From assembly GCF_001625305.1 (NCBI RefSeq), contig NW_017804020.1:2707896-2771895 (forward strand): a DNA stretch of 64,000 nucleotides, in the 5' to 3' direction. Made by a program: the position numbers and the translations under genes. Positions 48,111 through 59,590 of the stretch are shown here, piece after piece. The notes beneath the pieces are model-generated. The model saw only the letters and a list, made by a program, of their open reading frames with translations. It did no database searches and was not told the origin of the DNA. This stretch comes from Branchiostoma belcheri (lineage: Eukaryota > Chordata > Leptocardii > Amphioxiformes > Branchiostomatidae). Within the stretch, counting starts at the first letter, position 1. Each line of letters starts with the position of its first letter.

Positions 48111-48440
48111 TCATGTACCATGGACAGATATTATTTTATTAAACACATTGGAAAGCTCACTTTCAGCACCATGGACAGACCTTATTTCATTGAACTCATT
48201 GGAAATATCACTTTAAGTACCATGGATGACTGACTTTATGTCATTAAATACATTGGAAAGCCCACTTTCAGCACCATGGACAGACCTTATTCTATTAAAC
48301 ACATTGGAAAGCCTACTTTCAGAACCATGGACAGACCATATTTTATTAAACAAATTGGAAATCCTACTTACAGCACCATATACAGACCCTATTGCATTAA
48401 ACACATTGGAAATCCCACATTCAGCACCACGGGCAGACCC
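48111..48440 (+). repeat. 51-bp-period minisatellite, each unit carrying an RE1-like site
   Basis: RE1-like words start at about 48111, 48162, 48213, 48267, 48318, 48369 and 48420. The best units read TTCAGCACCATGGACAGACC, matching the REST left half, spacer and GGACAG core. Units are joined by a conserved linker with ATTAAACACATTGGAAA. Because 51 is a multiple of 3, the array is open in several frames, giving spurious 17-residue-repeat ORFs on both strands. Confidence 0.85.
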
Positions 48441-50040
48441 TATTTCAGCATCAGTGATAGCTCCATTGATAATAATGCTACTTTTCTTACAGTCTTGCCC
48501 CCGCTACTTTCTTTTGTAGAAACAGAACCCTCTGGTATAGAAAGCGTACAGCCTAGGTAGCCATAAAAAGTTTGTGTAGTTGAGGCGCAGGTGCCGGTCT
48601 GTCTAATATAGCATCTGTGGGAGGAGACCTGATGCCCCATGAAGGACCTGCACCTTTAGTGTCTGAGGTCAACTCCAGGTCAGATCTGCTGATGGCAGCA
48701 CTCCAAAAACTGTGGGCCATAAACGGCTTTCTTGCCAAGAGGAAACAGGATACTCACCATTGATTCATCTACAGAAACTCCAGACAGAAGACAGCAGGAA
48801 TACTCTTTCCTTAAATCATACATGAGTGTAGGTGTTACAATTCTAGAGAGTATGCCATTGAATGTAATTGTTCCATCAGGTTAAATGAAAAGGGTAAGAT
48901 AACATTGCAACAACAGACCCAGCGTGTGGTATGCCTTTTACAACAAGTACAGAGAGCATGGCCTATGCGCTGTATGCAGACCTTAACAAGTACCGAGAGT
49001 TAGGCAGGTTAAATGAAAAAGATAAGATTGCAACAACAGGTTTTGACATGTTTGGCAGGAAAGCACTGTTAGAACAGAATATGTATCCTACATATGTCAG
49101 ATTTTCTATGGAAAACAGACCCAGCTTATGGCCTATGCTGACCTTGTAGCAAGTACAAGTTGACAGCTGGAGAAGCCCTTGTGAAATCTCTCTGCCTGTG
49201 TGTTTGTATCAAACTTTCCATCTAACCTTGGCTGCTGTCAGGGGCCCAACTAAAATCAATGGATGGTTTCAAGTAATGTTATTACTGTCTGTGCTGATCA
49301 GGATGGTACATGTAGAATACAACACAGTGCATTCCGCATCACCCTCAGTCCCAGCCCTCCTGCTGGTGATATGAAAGTGTGTACACAGTATTCTATATTT
49401 ATGTCATACCCACCATAGAAAACACACATTTTCATACAAAAGGGTCTGAAAAATTGTGACAAGATCAGTTCCAATATTGGCATACAGTATCTGAATTTTC
49501 ACAAAAATACCAGTCAGCCATAGCCAAACCTACCATCCACACCCGAATATTTTAATCATCTTGACACATTTGGCTAGGTACAGCCAAACAGTAGCTAACC
49601 TCAACAAAAACCAGCCAACAACAGTTGACCTTGCTCACAACTAACCATGTTTGAGGGAGTTTGGCAGCTTTAGGGAGGCTATATTCAGTTATGTGTGACA
49701 GATACTTCGGCTGTGACACTTGTAACACTCATAACACTGTTAACACTCATACTGCTGCTTTCCATCTTCTTTTGACAACTTTATCTAACTTTATGACCCA
49801 ACTGCACAATTCAAGGTCTCATAGAGACTTTTACAGAGTTCTTGGACTCTTGAACTTGTGCCAGACCTGCTAACTCTAGTATCTACAATCTGAACATAGT
49901 AAAAATCCAAGTTATTCCAACTTTGGGGCACAACTTCAACAGAGTGATAAAGCTGTCGGCAACGATTTCACAGGGCACCGTCATAAAATGTCATCATGTA
50001 GTGTAGAATTATTACCTGTGACAACAGGAATCCTCTGGGT
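48441..50040. other. Presumed intron or upstream DNA, nothing recognised
   Basis: No feature I can support. Short direct repeats (AGGTTAAATGAAAA at about 48878 and 49006) suggest a local duplication. Confidence 0.45.
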
Positions 50041-51598
50041 TTTATTAATCTTTATCAGATTAATGATTCAGCTGTTCCTGTGGAATACTTGTCACCAGGT
50101 GAGTTTTCCTGTGTGACTTGGGGAATGTCAAACCCTCTTGAAGGTAACTCCTCCGGCAATCCATCAGGAAAGGACACCCTGGATATCACTGGAAAGATCT
50201 CTGGCCTTACTTTATACTTGTGTGAAAATGGACTCATCAATCATGTTGCTCTGCTGGCCCAAAAAGGTCAAGAGCTCTAGAATTTCCATATTGTCTTTCC
50301 TATATGTCATATAGGAAGCATCTCAATGATTAGAAAAAAAAGAAGTATGAAATAGCAAGGGTGAGAAGCAATCAAAGAGTCAGGAAACAGCGTTCACTAG
50401 CACGCATTTGTATCACCTTGCCATAATACTCCTGATTGAAAACTGATAACAAGAAACATGTTATCAGTACCTAGGGGAAATTATACATGTGTAACAATGT
50501 TATATGAAACAGCAGCAATTGTTACATTCTTTTTACAGTCAGTTGAGTTGGTGATGGATTTTCTCTGGCTACCTGTGAAGCTTTTAATTTGAAGCTCAAG
50601 TTCCCATTATATAATCATCTGTTTGGGTTGAGCGGCACTGAGGAGTCATATTTCAGGATTGCATCATGTTGCCTTTGACTGCAAGGTCAGACATCAAGGG
50701 CAGTCAAGTGGGAGCAGTAAATCATCAACAGATGATATAAGTTATAATATTGATAGATTAATCTCACAAGTGGACTCATTGTTTTAACCTTTCACAAGGG
50801 AACACATTTCAGCACTAGGGAACACATTTCAGCACCAAGGAACACATTTCAGTACCAGGGAACACATTTCAGTACCAGGGAACACATTTCAGTACCAGGG
50901 AACACATTTCAGTACCAAGGAAAATATTTAAGCACCAGGGAACTCATTTTAGCACCAGGAAATAATATATTTCAGCAACAGAGAACACATCTCAGCACCC
51001 AGGAACACATTTCAGACTAGGGAACAGAATTTCAGCACCAGGGAAAACATTTCAGCACCAGGGAACACATTTCAACACCAAGGAACACATTTCAGACTAG
51101 GGAACACATTTCAGCACCAGGGAAAATATTTCAGTTCCAGGGAACACATTTCAGCACCAAGAAAAATATTTTAGTACCAGGGAATGCATTTCAGCACCAA
51201 TGACAGATCAATTTCAGCACCTAGCAAATTATTTAAGCATAATTACGGTAGGCAGAACAATTTCAGCATCTAGCAAAGATTTATTTCTACATAGCCAGAC
51301 CAATTTCAGCACCAAGGCCAGCCCATAGAATGTTTCAGTGCTCATCACATGTTCTACTCAAGCAAAATTACCAACCCATGACATTGTACAAGGTGAGCAT
51401 CTCCTGACAGCTGTATCAGAACCATCTTACCTCTAAAGATAATCCTAGCAACTAACCTACAACCCATAATATCTAACTTACAAGGTACATGTAGGTGTGG
51501 CTTGCTAAAGCACATGCATTGCTTGCAAGTGATTTATTATAGGAATTGCCACTGCCCTGTGGTTCTAGGAGGGAGTAGACTGGAAGGGTCAAGGCAAG
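50041..51598. repeat. 1.55-kb duplicated block, copy 1
   Basis: From TTTATTAATCTTTATCAGAT to GGTCAAGGCAAG, this block is repeated at 54237-55785 with only scattered differences plus a variable minisatellite inside. A 66-codon frame is kept in both copies but looks incidental. Confidence 0.9.
50790..51330 (+). repeat. ~20-bp minisatellite of degenerate RE1 half-sites (copy 1)
   Basis: About 25 units of the type ACACATTTCAGCACCAGGGA. Each holds the RE1 left half TTCAGCACC; the right half is usually reduced to GGGAA, but the last units read AATGACAG and AAGGCCAG. Confidence 0.85.
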
Positions 51599-52020
51599 CA
51601 CGGTGGTCCCGTTGCTATGTTAAAATCCTCGTTGCTAAGCAAATAGGCCCCGCCCACAACCCGGTGCCCAGTGAGCAGCGGCAGTGTTCAGATAAACAAC
51701 ACAACTTTCACCCAATATAACGCACGATGCGATTATGAAGTTAGAAAAAAGAATCACGCACACACAAAAAAATTTAGTTCGCTCCCCAAATATGTATAAA
51801 ATAAGAAATGACAACGTAGAATGCAATTCAAATTTCCCGCCGACTGTATGTGCGTACATAAGGTCATTTTGGGTCATTGAACTTTAACCTACCGCTACAT
51901 TTCGCTAATTTACGCATCAAACTTATGTTTTATCCATACTGTAAACTTTAGGACCTTTAAATTTCATTTCTCTTGTAGAATTTTTGTTGTCTGTGAGTTT
52001 TTAACTTATTTTGTCGATTT
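51599..52020. other. Transition into CpG-rich segment
   Basis: The sequence style changes at the end of copy 1: more CpG, few ACATGTA words. No gene recognised. Confidence 0.4.
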
Positions 52021-52039
52021 TCTAGTATGTTTTCTCCCA

Positions 52040-53660
52040 TAATTCCATAACGGCGCAAGAGAATCACGTCATTTTTTTCAAGATGGCGGCCAAATGTTTA
52101 CTTTTCCGATTGGTGTATTTTTTATCGGATTCTACCGATAGGATCGGGAGATATTGCTCAAAATACATTTTCTGCGTTTTAGTTCAAAATTCACGTGGAA
52201 CAGGGGGTTTGTTTTAGAGTTATAATGAGGACGTCGGGTGAGATCAGAGCGGTTCGTTCTCACCTTCTTCCCGGGAAGGCCAGTGAAATGGAAATTTCGA
52301 CCAGCGTGGCCCTATTGTTCTCCTCCCGGGCGCGAGTTTTAAAGACAACAGTGCGTTGGCTCGATGCAAATCAACCGCGATACTGTCCCTTTGAGAAGAT
52401 TTTCTTTTACAGTTCAAGGAATTTTTCCAGTCGTATATATCGTATTTATCAGGGAAAGTTCATATTTCCCCAAGTGGACGCCTATCATTGTACCGTGACA
52501 AAGAGAAGTCAAAACTACGTCGCGGTAGCGAACGAGAATAAAATTTACTTCCCCACCATATGTTTTTTTTAAATTTCTTGGCTTATTTGGACGACATCAT
52601 ATGGTAAATCTAAAACTATCCCCATCCGTTCCGTCGTGCAACCGTGTCGAAGTCGTCGGTTGGAACCTGAAGCTCCATGGTTTGAAGAAATAATTTTGAC
52701 AAAAATCACAAAAGCTTTGTAGTTTGTGTCGGCACGCGCGAGTACTAGTAACTGAAACAATTAGCATCGACAGTGATCGACAAAATGGTTGCTAGAGATA
52801 GAACGCTGAACATTGCATTGAATGTGTTATTTGGGATTTGAAATGCAGGTAGGTGTATAACCTCCTTAGCTACACGAATTTAAAAAAAACATGGGGCTAT
52901 AGGTTTATAAACTGTGACACAAAATGGCGTCGGTTTGTAAACAAAGGAAAAAGGAGGGAACCGGTCTAATCCAGATATGTTGTGAAAAAACTCTGGCTTC
53001 AGCCGACTTTCTTCTACAAAGATTTACTATTATACTTCTACTATTTCTAAGATCTTCTTAGTACGGTCATTTTTAGTACGGTCTATCATTTGACTCCAGA
53101 ACGTTACGATGTATTCCCCGAGACGAAGTACTCGGCACGCCGGCCAAACAATCATGGCTTCTGTGCTGTTTCCGCGCCGTAAACCTCGTTTTGTAACAGG
53201 TACAACAAGAATACATGTATAAGAATGTATCTGAATCGTATGTAGTGTGTTTTTGGTAGATGTTCTTGAATAATCACTCGAGTCTAGAATTTTTTAGACA
53301 TATTCTAGATGTTCTGTCATGCAGCCGATGCCGGCGCGTTCCGTGCCGTTTGAAGTATGCAGTAGCGCGATCAAGGCCGATTGGACCCGGGGAATTTTAA
53401 TATCTGTGGAATTTTTTAGTGTGTTGAATTACGAAATAAGACAAATTGTAGCACAGTTGCGAATTATTGTTGGTGGAATAAGGAAATTAAACATGGCTTG
53501 AATGAGTGTTGGGGCATTGTTAATTGTGTGAATAAAAGAACAATAGGGGCGGGGAAAGGCGCGCATATGAAAGGACAAGATCGCGGGAAAAAAACAGCGA
53601 CTCGAAGTATCTCCAAAACATGCCAAGGACCCGCCCGCTAAAACGTGAACCAATCAGCTA
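52040..53660. promoter_or_regulatory. CpG-rich promoter-like region
   Basis: CpG is frequent over 1.6 kb. Visible elements are a YY1-type CAAGATGGCGGC at 52079-52090 (+), an octamer ATTTGCAT (52364-52371, -) with TTTAAA about 25 bp downstream and a possible donor GTGAGA at 52263 (-), a GC box GGGGCGGGG near 53546, and CCAATCAGC near 53650. ATG-initiated short frames with a donor (for example 53156-53201, MASVLFPRRKPRFVT) could be first exons on the plus strand. Direction and gene are undecided. It might drive CACNA2D (minus) or an unrelated plus-strand gene. Confidence 0.45.
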
Positions 53661-53760
53661 TTGTTGCCAATAGTGAAATGACTGATTGACACCGACTTCT
53701 CATTAATATTAATGATTTCCAAGTGAGGATTTTTGATGGCCTTTTTGACCATCGTGTTGC

Positions 53761-54216
53761 AATGTTCAGTGCTAAAACCTCTTACAAACACTGTGTAGTA
53801 GGGGTTATATATAGCGTTAAACTGGGTCGTTATGTTTACACCAAATGATTGGCCGGATAGTTAATCTAATTGCTATAAATCACGATTAATTTTCTCCTAA
53901 AAAGAATTTAAGTAGTACCCATACGAGATAGTGCCACACTGAATTAAGTTGAAATGTTCAGTGCTAAAACCCCTTACAAACACTATGTAGTAGGGGTTAT
54001 ATATAGCGTTAAACTGGGTCATTATGTTTACCCCAAATGATTGGCCGGATAGATAATCTAATTACTATAAATCACGATTAATTATGTCCAGTCTTCAGTA
54101 GTACTCACACGAGATAGTGTCACACTGAATTAAGTTGAATGTTCAGTGCTAAAACCCCTACAAACACTGTGTAGTAAGTGTTGTATATAGCGTTAAACGG
54201 GGTCGTTATGTTTACA
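53761..54216. repeat. Tandem repeat, ~190-bp unit, cut by a gap
   Basis: Units begin AATGTTCAGTGCTAAAACC at 53761, 53953 and 54138. The third unit runs into the N gap. Confidence 0.9.
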
Positions 54217-54236
54217 NNNNNNNNNNNNNNNNNNNN
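54217..54236. other. Assembly gap (20 N)
   Basis: A short fixed-size gap lying exactly at the left edge of duplicated block copy 2. Confidence 0.99.
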
Positions 54237-55785
54237 TTTATTAATCTTTATCAGATTAATGATTCAGCTGTTCCTGTGGAATACTTGTCACCAGGTGAGT
54301 TTTCCTGTGTGACTTGGGGAATGTCAAACCCTCTTGAAGGTAACTTCTCCGGCAATCCATCAGGAAAGGACACCCTGGATATCACTGGAAAGATCTCTGG
54401 CCTTACTTTATACTTGTGTGAAAATGGACTCATCAATCATGTTGCTCTGCTGGCCCAAAAAGGTCAAGAGCTCTAGAATTTCCATATTGTCTTTCCTATA
54501 TGTCATATAGGAAGCATCTCAATGATTAGAAAAAAAGAAGTATGAAATAGCAAGGGTGAGAACCAATCAAAGAGTCAGGAAATGGCATTCACTAGCACGC
54601 ATTTGTATCACCTTGCCATAATACTCCTGATTGGTAACTGATAACAAGAAACATGCTATCAGTACCTAGGGGAAATTATACATGTGTAACAATATTATAT
54701 GAAACAGCAGCAATTGTTACATTCTTTTTACAGTCAGTTGAGTTGGTGATGGATTTTCTCTGGCTACCTGTGAAGCTTTTAATTTGAAGCTCAAGTTCCG
54801 ATTATATAATCATCTGTTTGGGTTGAGCGGCACTTAGGAATCATATTTCAGGATTGTATCATGTTGCCTTTGACTGCAAGGTCAGACATCAAGGGCAGTC
54901 AAGTGGAAGCAGTAAATCATCAACAGATGATATAAGTTATAATATTGATAGATTAATCTCACAAGTGGACTCATTGTTTTAACCTTTCACAAGGGAACAC
55001 ATTTCAGCACCAAGGAACACATTTCAGCAGCAGAGAACACATTTCAGCACCAAGGAACACATTTCAGTACCAGGGAACACATTTCAGCACCAGGGAACTC
55101 ATTTCAGCACCAGGAAATATATATTTCAGCACCAGGAAATATATATTTCAGCACAAGGCAACACATTTCAGCACCAGGGAATACATTTCAGTACTAGAGA
55201 ACACATTTCAGCACCAGGGAAAACATTTCAGCACCAGGGAATACATTTCAGCATTACAGAACACATTCAGCACCAGTAAAAATATTTCAGCACCAGGAAA
55301 CACATTTCAGCACTAGGAAATACATTTCAGCATCAGGAAACACATTTCAGCACCAGGGAACACATTTCAGCACCAAGAAAAATTTTTTTGGAACAAAGAA
55401 TGCATTTTAGCACCAAGGAATACATTTCAGCACCAAGGACAGATCAATTTCAGCACCTAGCAAAGATTTATTTTTAAATAGCCAGACCAATTTCAGCACC
55501 AAGGCCAGCCCATAGAATGTTTCAGTGCTCATCACATGTTCTACTCAAGCAAAATTACCAACCCATGACATTGTACAAGGTGAGCATCTCCTGACAGCTG
55601 TATCAGAACCATCTTTCCTCTATAGATAATCCTAGCAACTAACCTACAACCCATAATATCTAACTTACAAGGTACATGTAGGTGAGGCTTGCTCAAGCAC
55701 ATGCATTGCTTGCAAGTGATTTATTATAGGAATCGCCACTGCCCTGTGGTTCTAGGAGGAAGTAGACTGGAAGGGTCAAGGCAAG
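54237..55785. repeat. 1.55-kb duplicated block, copy 2
   Basis: Direct copy of 50041-51598, starting immediately after the gap and ending at the same word, GGTCAAGGCAAG. Different sequence follows in each copy. Confidence 0.9.
54990..55510 (+). repeat. ~20-bp minisatellite of degenerate RE1 half-sites (copy 2)
   Basis: Same unit as at 50790-51330 but with a different copy order. One unit reads TTCAGCACCAAGGACAGATC, close to a full RE1. Confidence 0.85.
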
Positions 55786-57650
55786 GCCCAGCCAGGTAAT
55801 TACAAGGGCCCATGGTAATCCACTATTGCAACTAACCATGCATTATGGCTTGGCAGTCACCTTGAGGCTAATTAGGGGCAAAATCATGGCCCAGCTTCTG
55901 AACACATGTTCTATCTCTATCTGCAAGGAGAGTATTTGTCCTATTAGTGGTTAAGAGTTAGTTCTCCTGCAATACAACATATTCAGTTGGATGCAATGCT
56001 CAGCATTTAAGAGCATTGTATCATGATGTCTTCTTTTACATTCGTAACAAAGTTATCATAAGTAGACAAAAAGTTTTTTAAAAAACACTGATCATGAAAG
56101 TGATCCAACCAACCAAAAAGTAGTTTGATAAGGTGTCAGTCACCTTGGAAATATATTTCCAAACAGGTTATTGCTTTTTTTTCATTGTGGCCTGTGATCA
56201 TTTCACACTGACAGTGCTCTTCATGGTAGGTGGGTTCCCCCTGAATGTCAAGGATATTATGCAGAAGTACCGTCCACAAAACTGCAACACTGCAGCTAAA
56301 CTTTCATCACCCTCCAGGTGATCATGACATGGTATAAGCTCTCATTTTCCACCCTAAAAATGCGCTTTCATCTTTCATTTGCGAGACGTATCACACAGGG
56401 GAGACATTGACATACTGACATTACGGCTGAAGGCTGGATGTCACGCATTGCCGAGGAGTTAGGAACGGTGGCTACATACACAATTGTCTGTCAGCCACGT
56501 AGGACCATCCATCCCTGGTGCTTAGCCCTGACCTTTTCTCCCCATACACAGCAAGACTCGTAATGAAAAAATCTCGGCGAAGAAGAAACATAAGCCAGTC
56601 CCGTCGTTACTGCCCAATTGTTCTGACCAAGGTCAAAGCTACGGAGAGTTTCATCTGAAGTGGGTGTTACTGGCTGTGACATTAGGACCCATACATCACG
56701 GCAGACCAATTAAGCTGTGGTTATTTTCTCCGAGAGCAAAACATTCTCTGGGGGGACGCCGGCAGCCAGGCCGGACTATAATCTTACTGTAGATAGGATG
56801 GATTGGATTCAAGGCTATCTATCATCGTAATGCATGACTGATGGTCTATAATCATCACCATCCACGGGGATGGTTCAATTTTCCAGCGAAACTACTTTCA
56901 GGTGGAGCCCATGATTCTCCGCCTCGTACCGCGCCTGATTCATGGCCGTCATTTCCCTCCGTATTATGCTGACCTCTGATCGTTACAGAACTGCTCAATG
57001 GCAAGGTGTTTGGGGGAAAGCCGGTAAATCTCCAGCGACTCTATACAGGGAATCATCCAGCTAACACCTCCCTCTGGCCTTGGCACAATTTCTCTTCTTA
57101 AATCCATGCCTTAGCAAAGTACAGTTATACAGGAATATCTTGTATGTTACAAATTATGACTCGTTTTCATTCAAGAACAAATTGGAAAATGGATGATCGT
57201 AATGAAAAGTTATAAAAAAATTCAACATGCTGCTCCTTTACTCTTTCAGAGGTCAATGCATACAGCTAGAGCTGTAAATAATAAATGAAAAGTCTCAGGT
57301 GGTAGCACGTGTACAGGTACAATGTATTATGCATCCCCCTTTTACACTTCATGAGACAAACTCAAAGAATGAGAAAGCTGATCATGGACAGACAATCACT
57401 ATATATGGCATATCTGAAGCTCTTTAGACCCACATTTGGATGAATGCAATGACCTAGATCTCTAGAGTAAGGGATACATACTGCCTCTTCCCATGGAAAA
57501 TTGCCAAAAATGATACAATTACAACTTTCCAAATCTGATGAGAATTTATCCTTCATTATCCAAGGGTACCAAAGATTGGGTCTGATTGAACAATCCAGCC
57601 AGAAGCCACTTAGTCAGACTGTGGTCAATAGGAACCATGTTAGCAGGCCA
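55786..57650. other. No gene recognised; high-complexity patch 56380-57080
   Basis: The patch is GC-balanced, repeat-free and without long open frames, as conserved non-coding DNA often is. That is only an impression without a second genome. Confidence 0.35.
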
Positions 57651-57654
57651 ACAC

Positions 57655-57790
57655 TGCTGGAATGGCCAAGTGGGTAGAGAGTTTGCCTTGCATTCAGTAG
57701 GTCATGAGTTCAATCCCCAGCCGAGCCATACCATACCAGAGACTTTAGAAATGGTACATATTCCTTTCTCCGCTTAGCACTTAGGACTAG
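57655..57790 (+). mobile_element. tRNA-derived SINE
   Basis: TGGCCAAGTGGGTAGAG (box A) and GAGTTCAATCCCC (box B) are spaced as in a tRNA, followed by a CTTTCTCCGCTTAGCAC body. Confidence 0.65.
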
Positions 57791-59159
57791 CCCCCTGCTG
57801 TACTGACTGTGCAACTGTGTGACCCAAAGGCTACAGGAACTTGAGATGAGTGCCAACTTATGCACAATAGTTGTGGGACGGAACTTTAACTTCTTAACTA
57901 AGTTTCTCAAAACTTCTCTTTCTTTGAGAAGCTCATTGATAACTCAATTGAAGCCGCCACACTCTTTAGAAGACAGTATCAGCTCATGATTTACTGGATC
58001 ACATTCAGTTTTACTGTTGGCTAGAATGAAGTTTTGGGTATATTTGAAATATGTGGCTTTTAAAACTCAGCAACTTACAAGAACGTCACATATCTGGAAG
58101 GAAAGATTTTTGGGCTATTTCTATTTCCTCTCTACCTTAAAGGGCACTTCTCCTAAATCCTTTTACCTGTATATTCAATGACATCCACATGCTTCTTTCT
58201 TGACAAGTAATTGTAAAATACCCTAGGCTTATACATGTGTGTACATTTGCCTGAAATTGCTTCTTCGTCTTCATTCCTCCAAGCATTACAGAGAACCAAA
58301 TCTAAGATGCTGCAAGGGAACACTTTTAAAAGGTATTGATTAATGTACAGTGAAAAGAGCATCTAGTACTGATTCAGGAGCTCATGTTCTTGACGTAAAT
58401 GTAGTTAAGACTTGTGCATCACCATCAGGCAAAGATTTCATCTTCCTTATGTTAAGATGATCTTGGGCTATATCTAAAAAGGCAATGCCTCATCTTGCAA
58501 GAAGATTGATGGTATGGTTCTACTTTTTCTGCAGTTTATTTTGGTATTCTTTAATGAGTACACTGATACTTAATATGCCAAAATCAAATTAATCATCCAA
58601 ATGTACAGTAACCTCATATTTTGGCTATGCAACAAATACGTTCACATGAAATTGTAGAAATAGGTGAGGTGGAAAAATTAGGTAAAGTTTTCTTATATTA
58701 ATAAAACTTGTGTTCCTCTTAAACTGTCCATATGTCATCCTTTGCAGTACAGCTTTATTAATCTCACAGAGTTTCCTTTCCAATTACTTAGCCTGCACTG
58801 CTAGATAGTCCTGACATTTCTAAGAAAATTATGATTCAGTGTGACATTTTTGAGCATCTTTCTTATTCATTGAGTAACATTTACAACAGATTAAGAAGAG
58901 TCAGTCCTATCAAAGAGCAAGGATGATCTAATTTTGTCTCTCCAACTGAAATAACATTTTGCAATTAACTACAAGGAAATGACATTCTGGTAACAAGTTT
59001 CCAGACATCATTGTCAGTTCTTTGTACTTAAAATGCCTAATGTTGATTTGACATACAACATACTAACTATAAATAATCATAACTAAGCATAAACAAAGAC
59101 TAACAGTACCTAAACCAAAACCTCTTTGGCTGATGTAAGGCAAAACAAAATGTAAGGCA
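57791..59159. other. Nothing recognised
   Basis: AT-rich, without exon-like structure. Confidence 0.5.
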
Positions 59160-59590
59160 AACCAGGGCTCCAAATACCATCTGCATAATTATGCAGGCTA
59201 CTGCAGGTAACATTGGGGCTGTGTACCAGGTATTTCTGATGTCTACCTGCACCTAACCTGCACTGGGCTATGTACTGAGTATATGCAGGTTTGTGCAGGT
59301 AAAATTGGAGCTGTGTAGGTATTTCTGATGTCTACCTGTACCTGACCTGTACTGGTCCATGTAATGGATTTACATACAAATGTACTTGAATTTTTATTTG
59401 TTGCATTGACTGTTACCACCTGTGAAGAAGTATAAAAGAAATAATGGCAATGGATCCAGTTTTTATTTTGAGCCATGCTTCCTAAATTTCTAAGTTGTGC
59501 AGGTAAAATTTGTCTGGTGCATGCAAGGGTAATTTTCAGGGATACCTGCACTAGTGCAGGCACACAGTGCAGAAAAGAGGACTTAAAGCC
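59160..59590. repeat. TGCAGGTA-type interspersed repeat, longest copy
   Basis: It contains two internal tandem parts (CTGCAGGTAACATTGGGGCT and GTGCAGGTAAAATTGGAGCT, each followed by TTTCTGATGTCTACCTG) and ends TACCTGCACTAGTGCAGG. It is related to 44690-45000 and 23470-23605. Confidence 0.7.

Noticed and set aside
48213-48560. Proteins with 17-residue repeats (MDRPYxIKxIGxPTF type) on both strands
   Set aside because: The 51-bp repeat period is a multiple of 3, which keeps several frames open on both strands. There is no coding bias or gene context.
50080-50280. 66-residue ORF conserved in both copies of the duplicated block
   Set aside because: The copies are so similar overall that conservation of a frame is not informative. 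The minus strand is also open in both.
50790-51330. CRISPR-like array of short repeats
   Set aside because: Units are directly abutting, degenerate and lack unique spacers. This is a minisatellite in a eukaryotic genome.
52195-52572. 125-codon ORF in the CpG-rich region as a gene
   Set aside because: CpG-rich sequence has fewer stops. No domain is recognisable, and the minus strand shows equally good promoter signals. It remains possible but unsupported.
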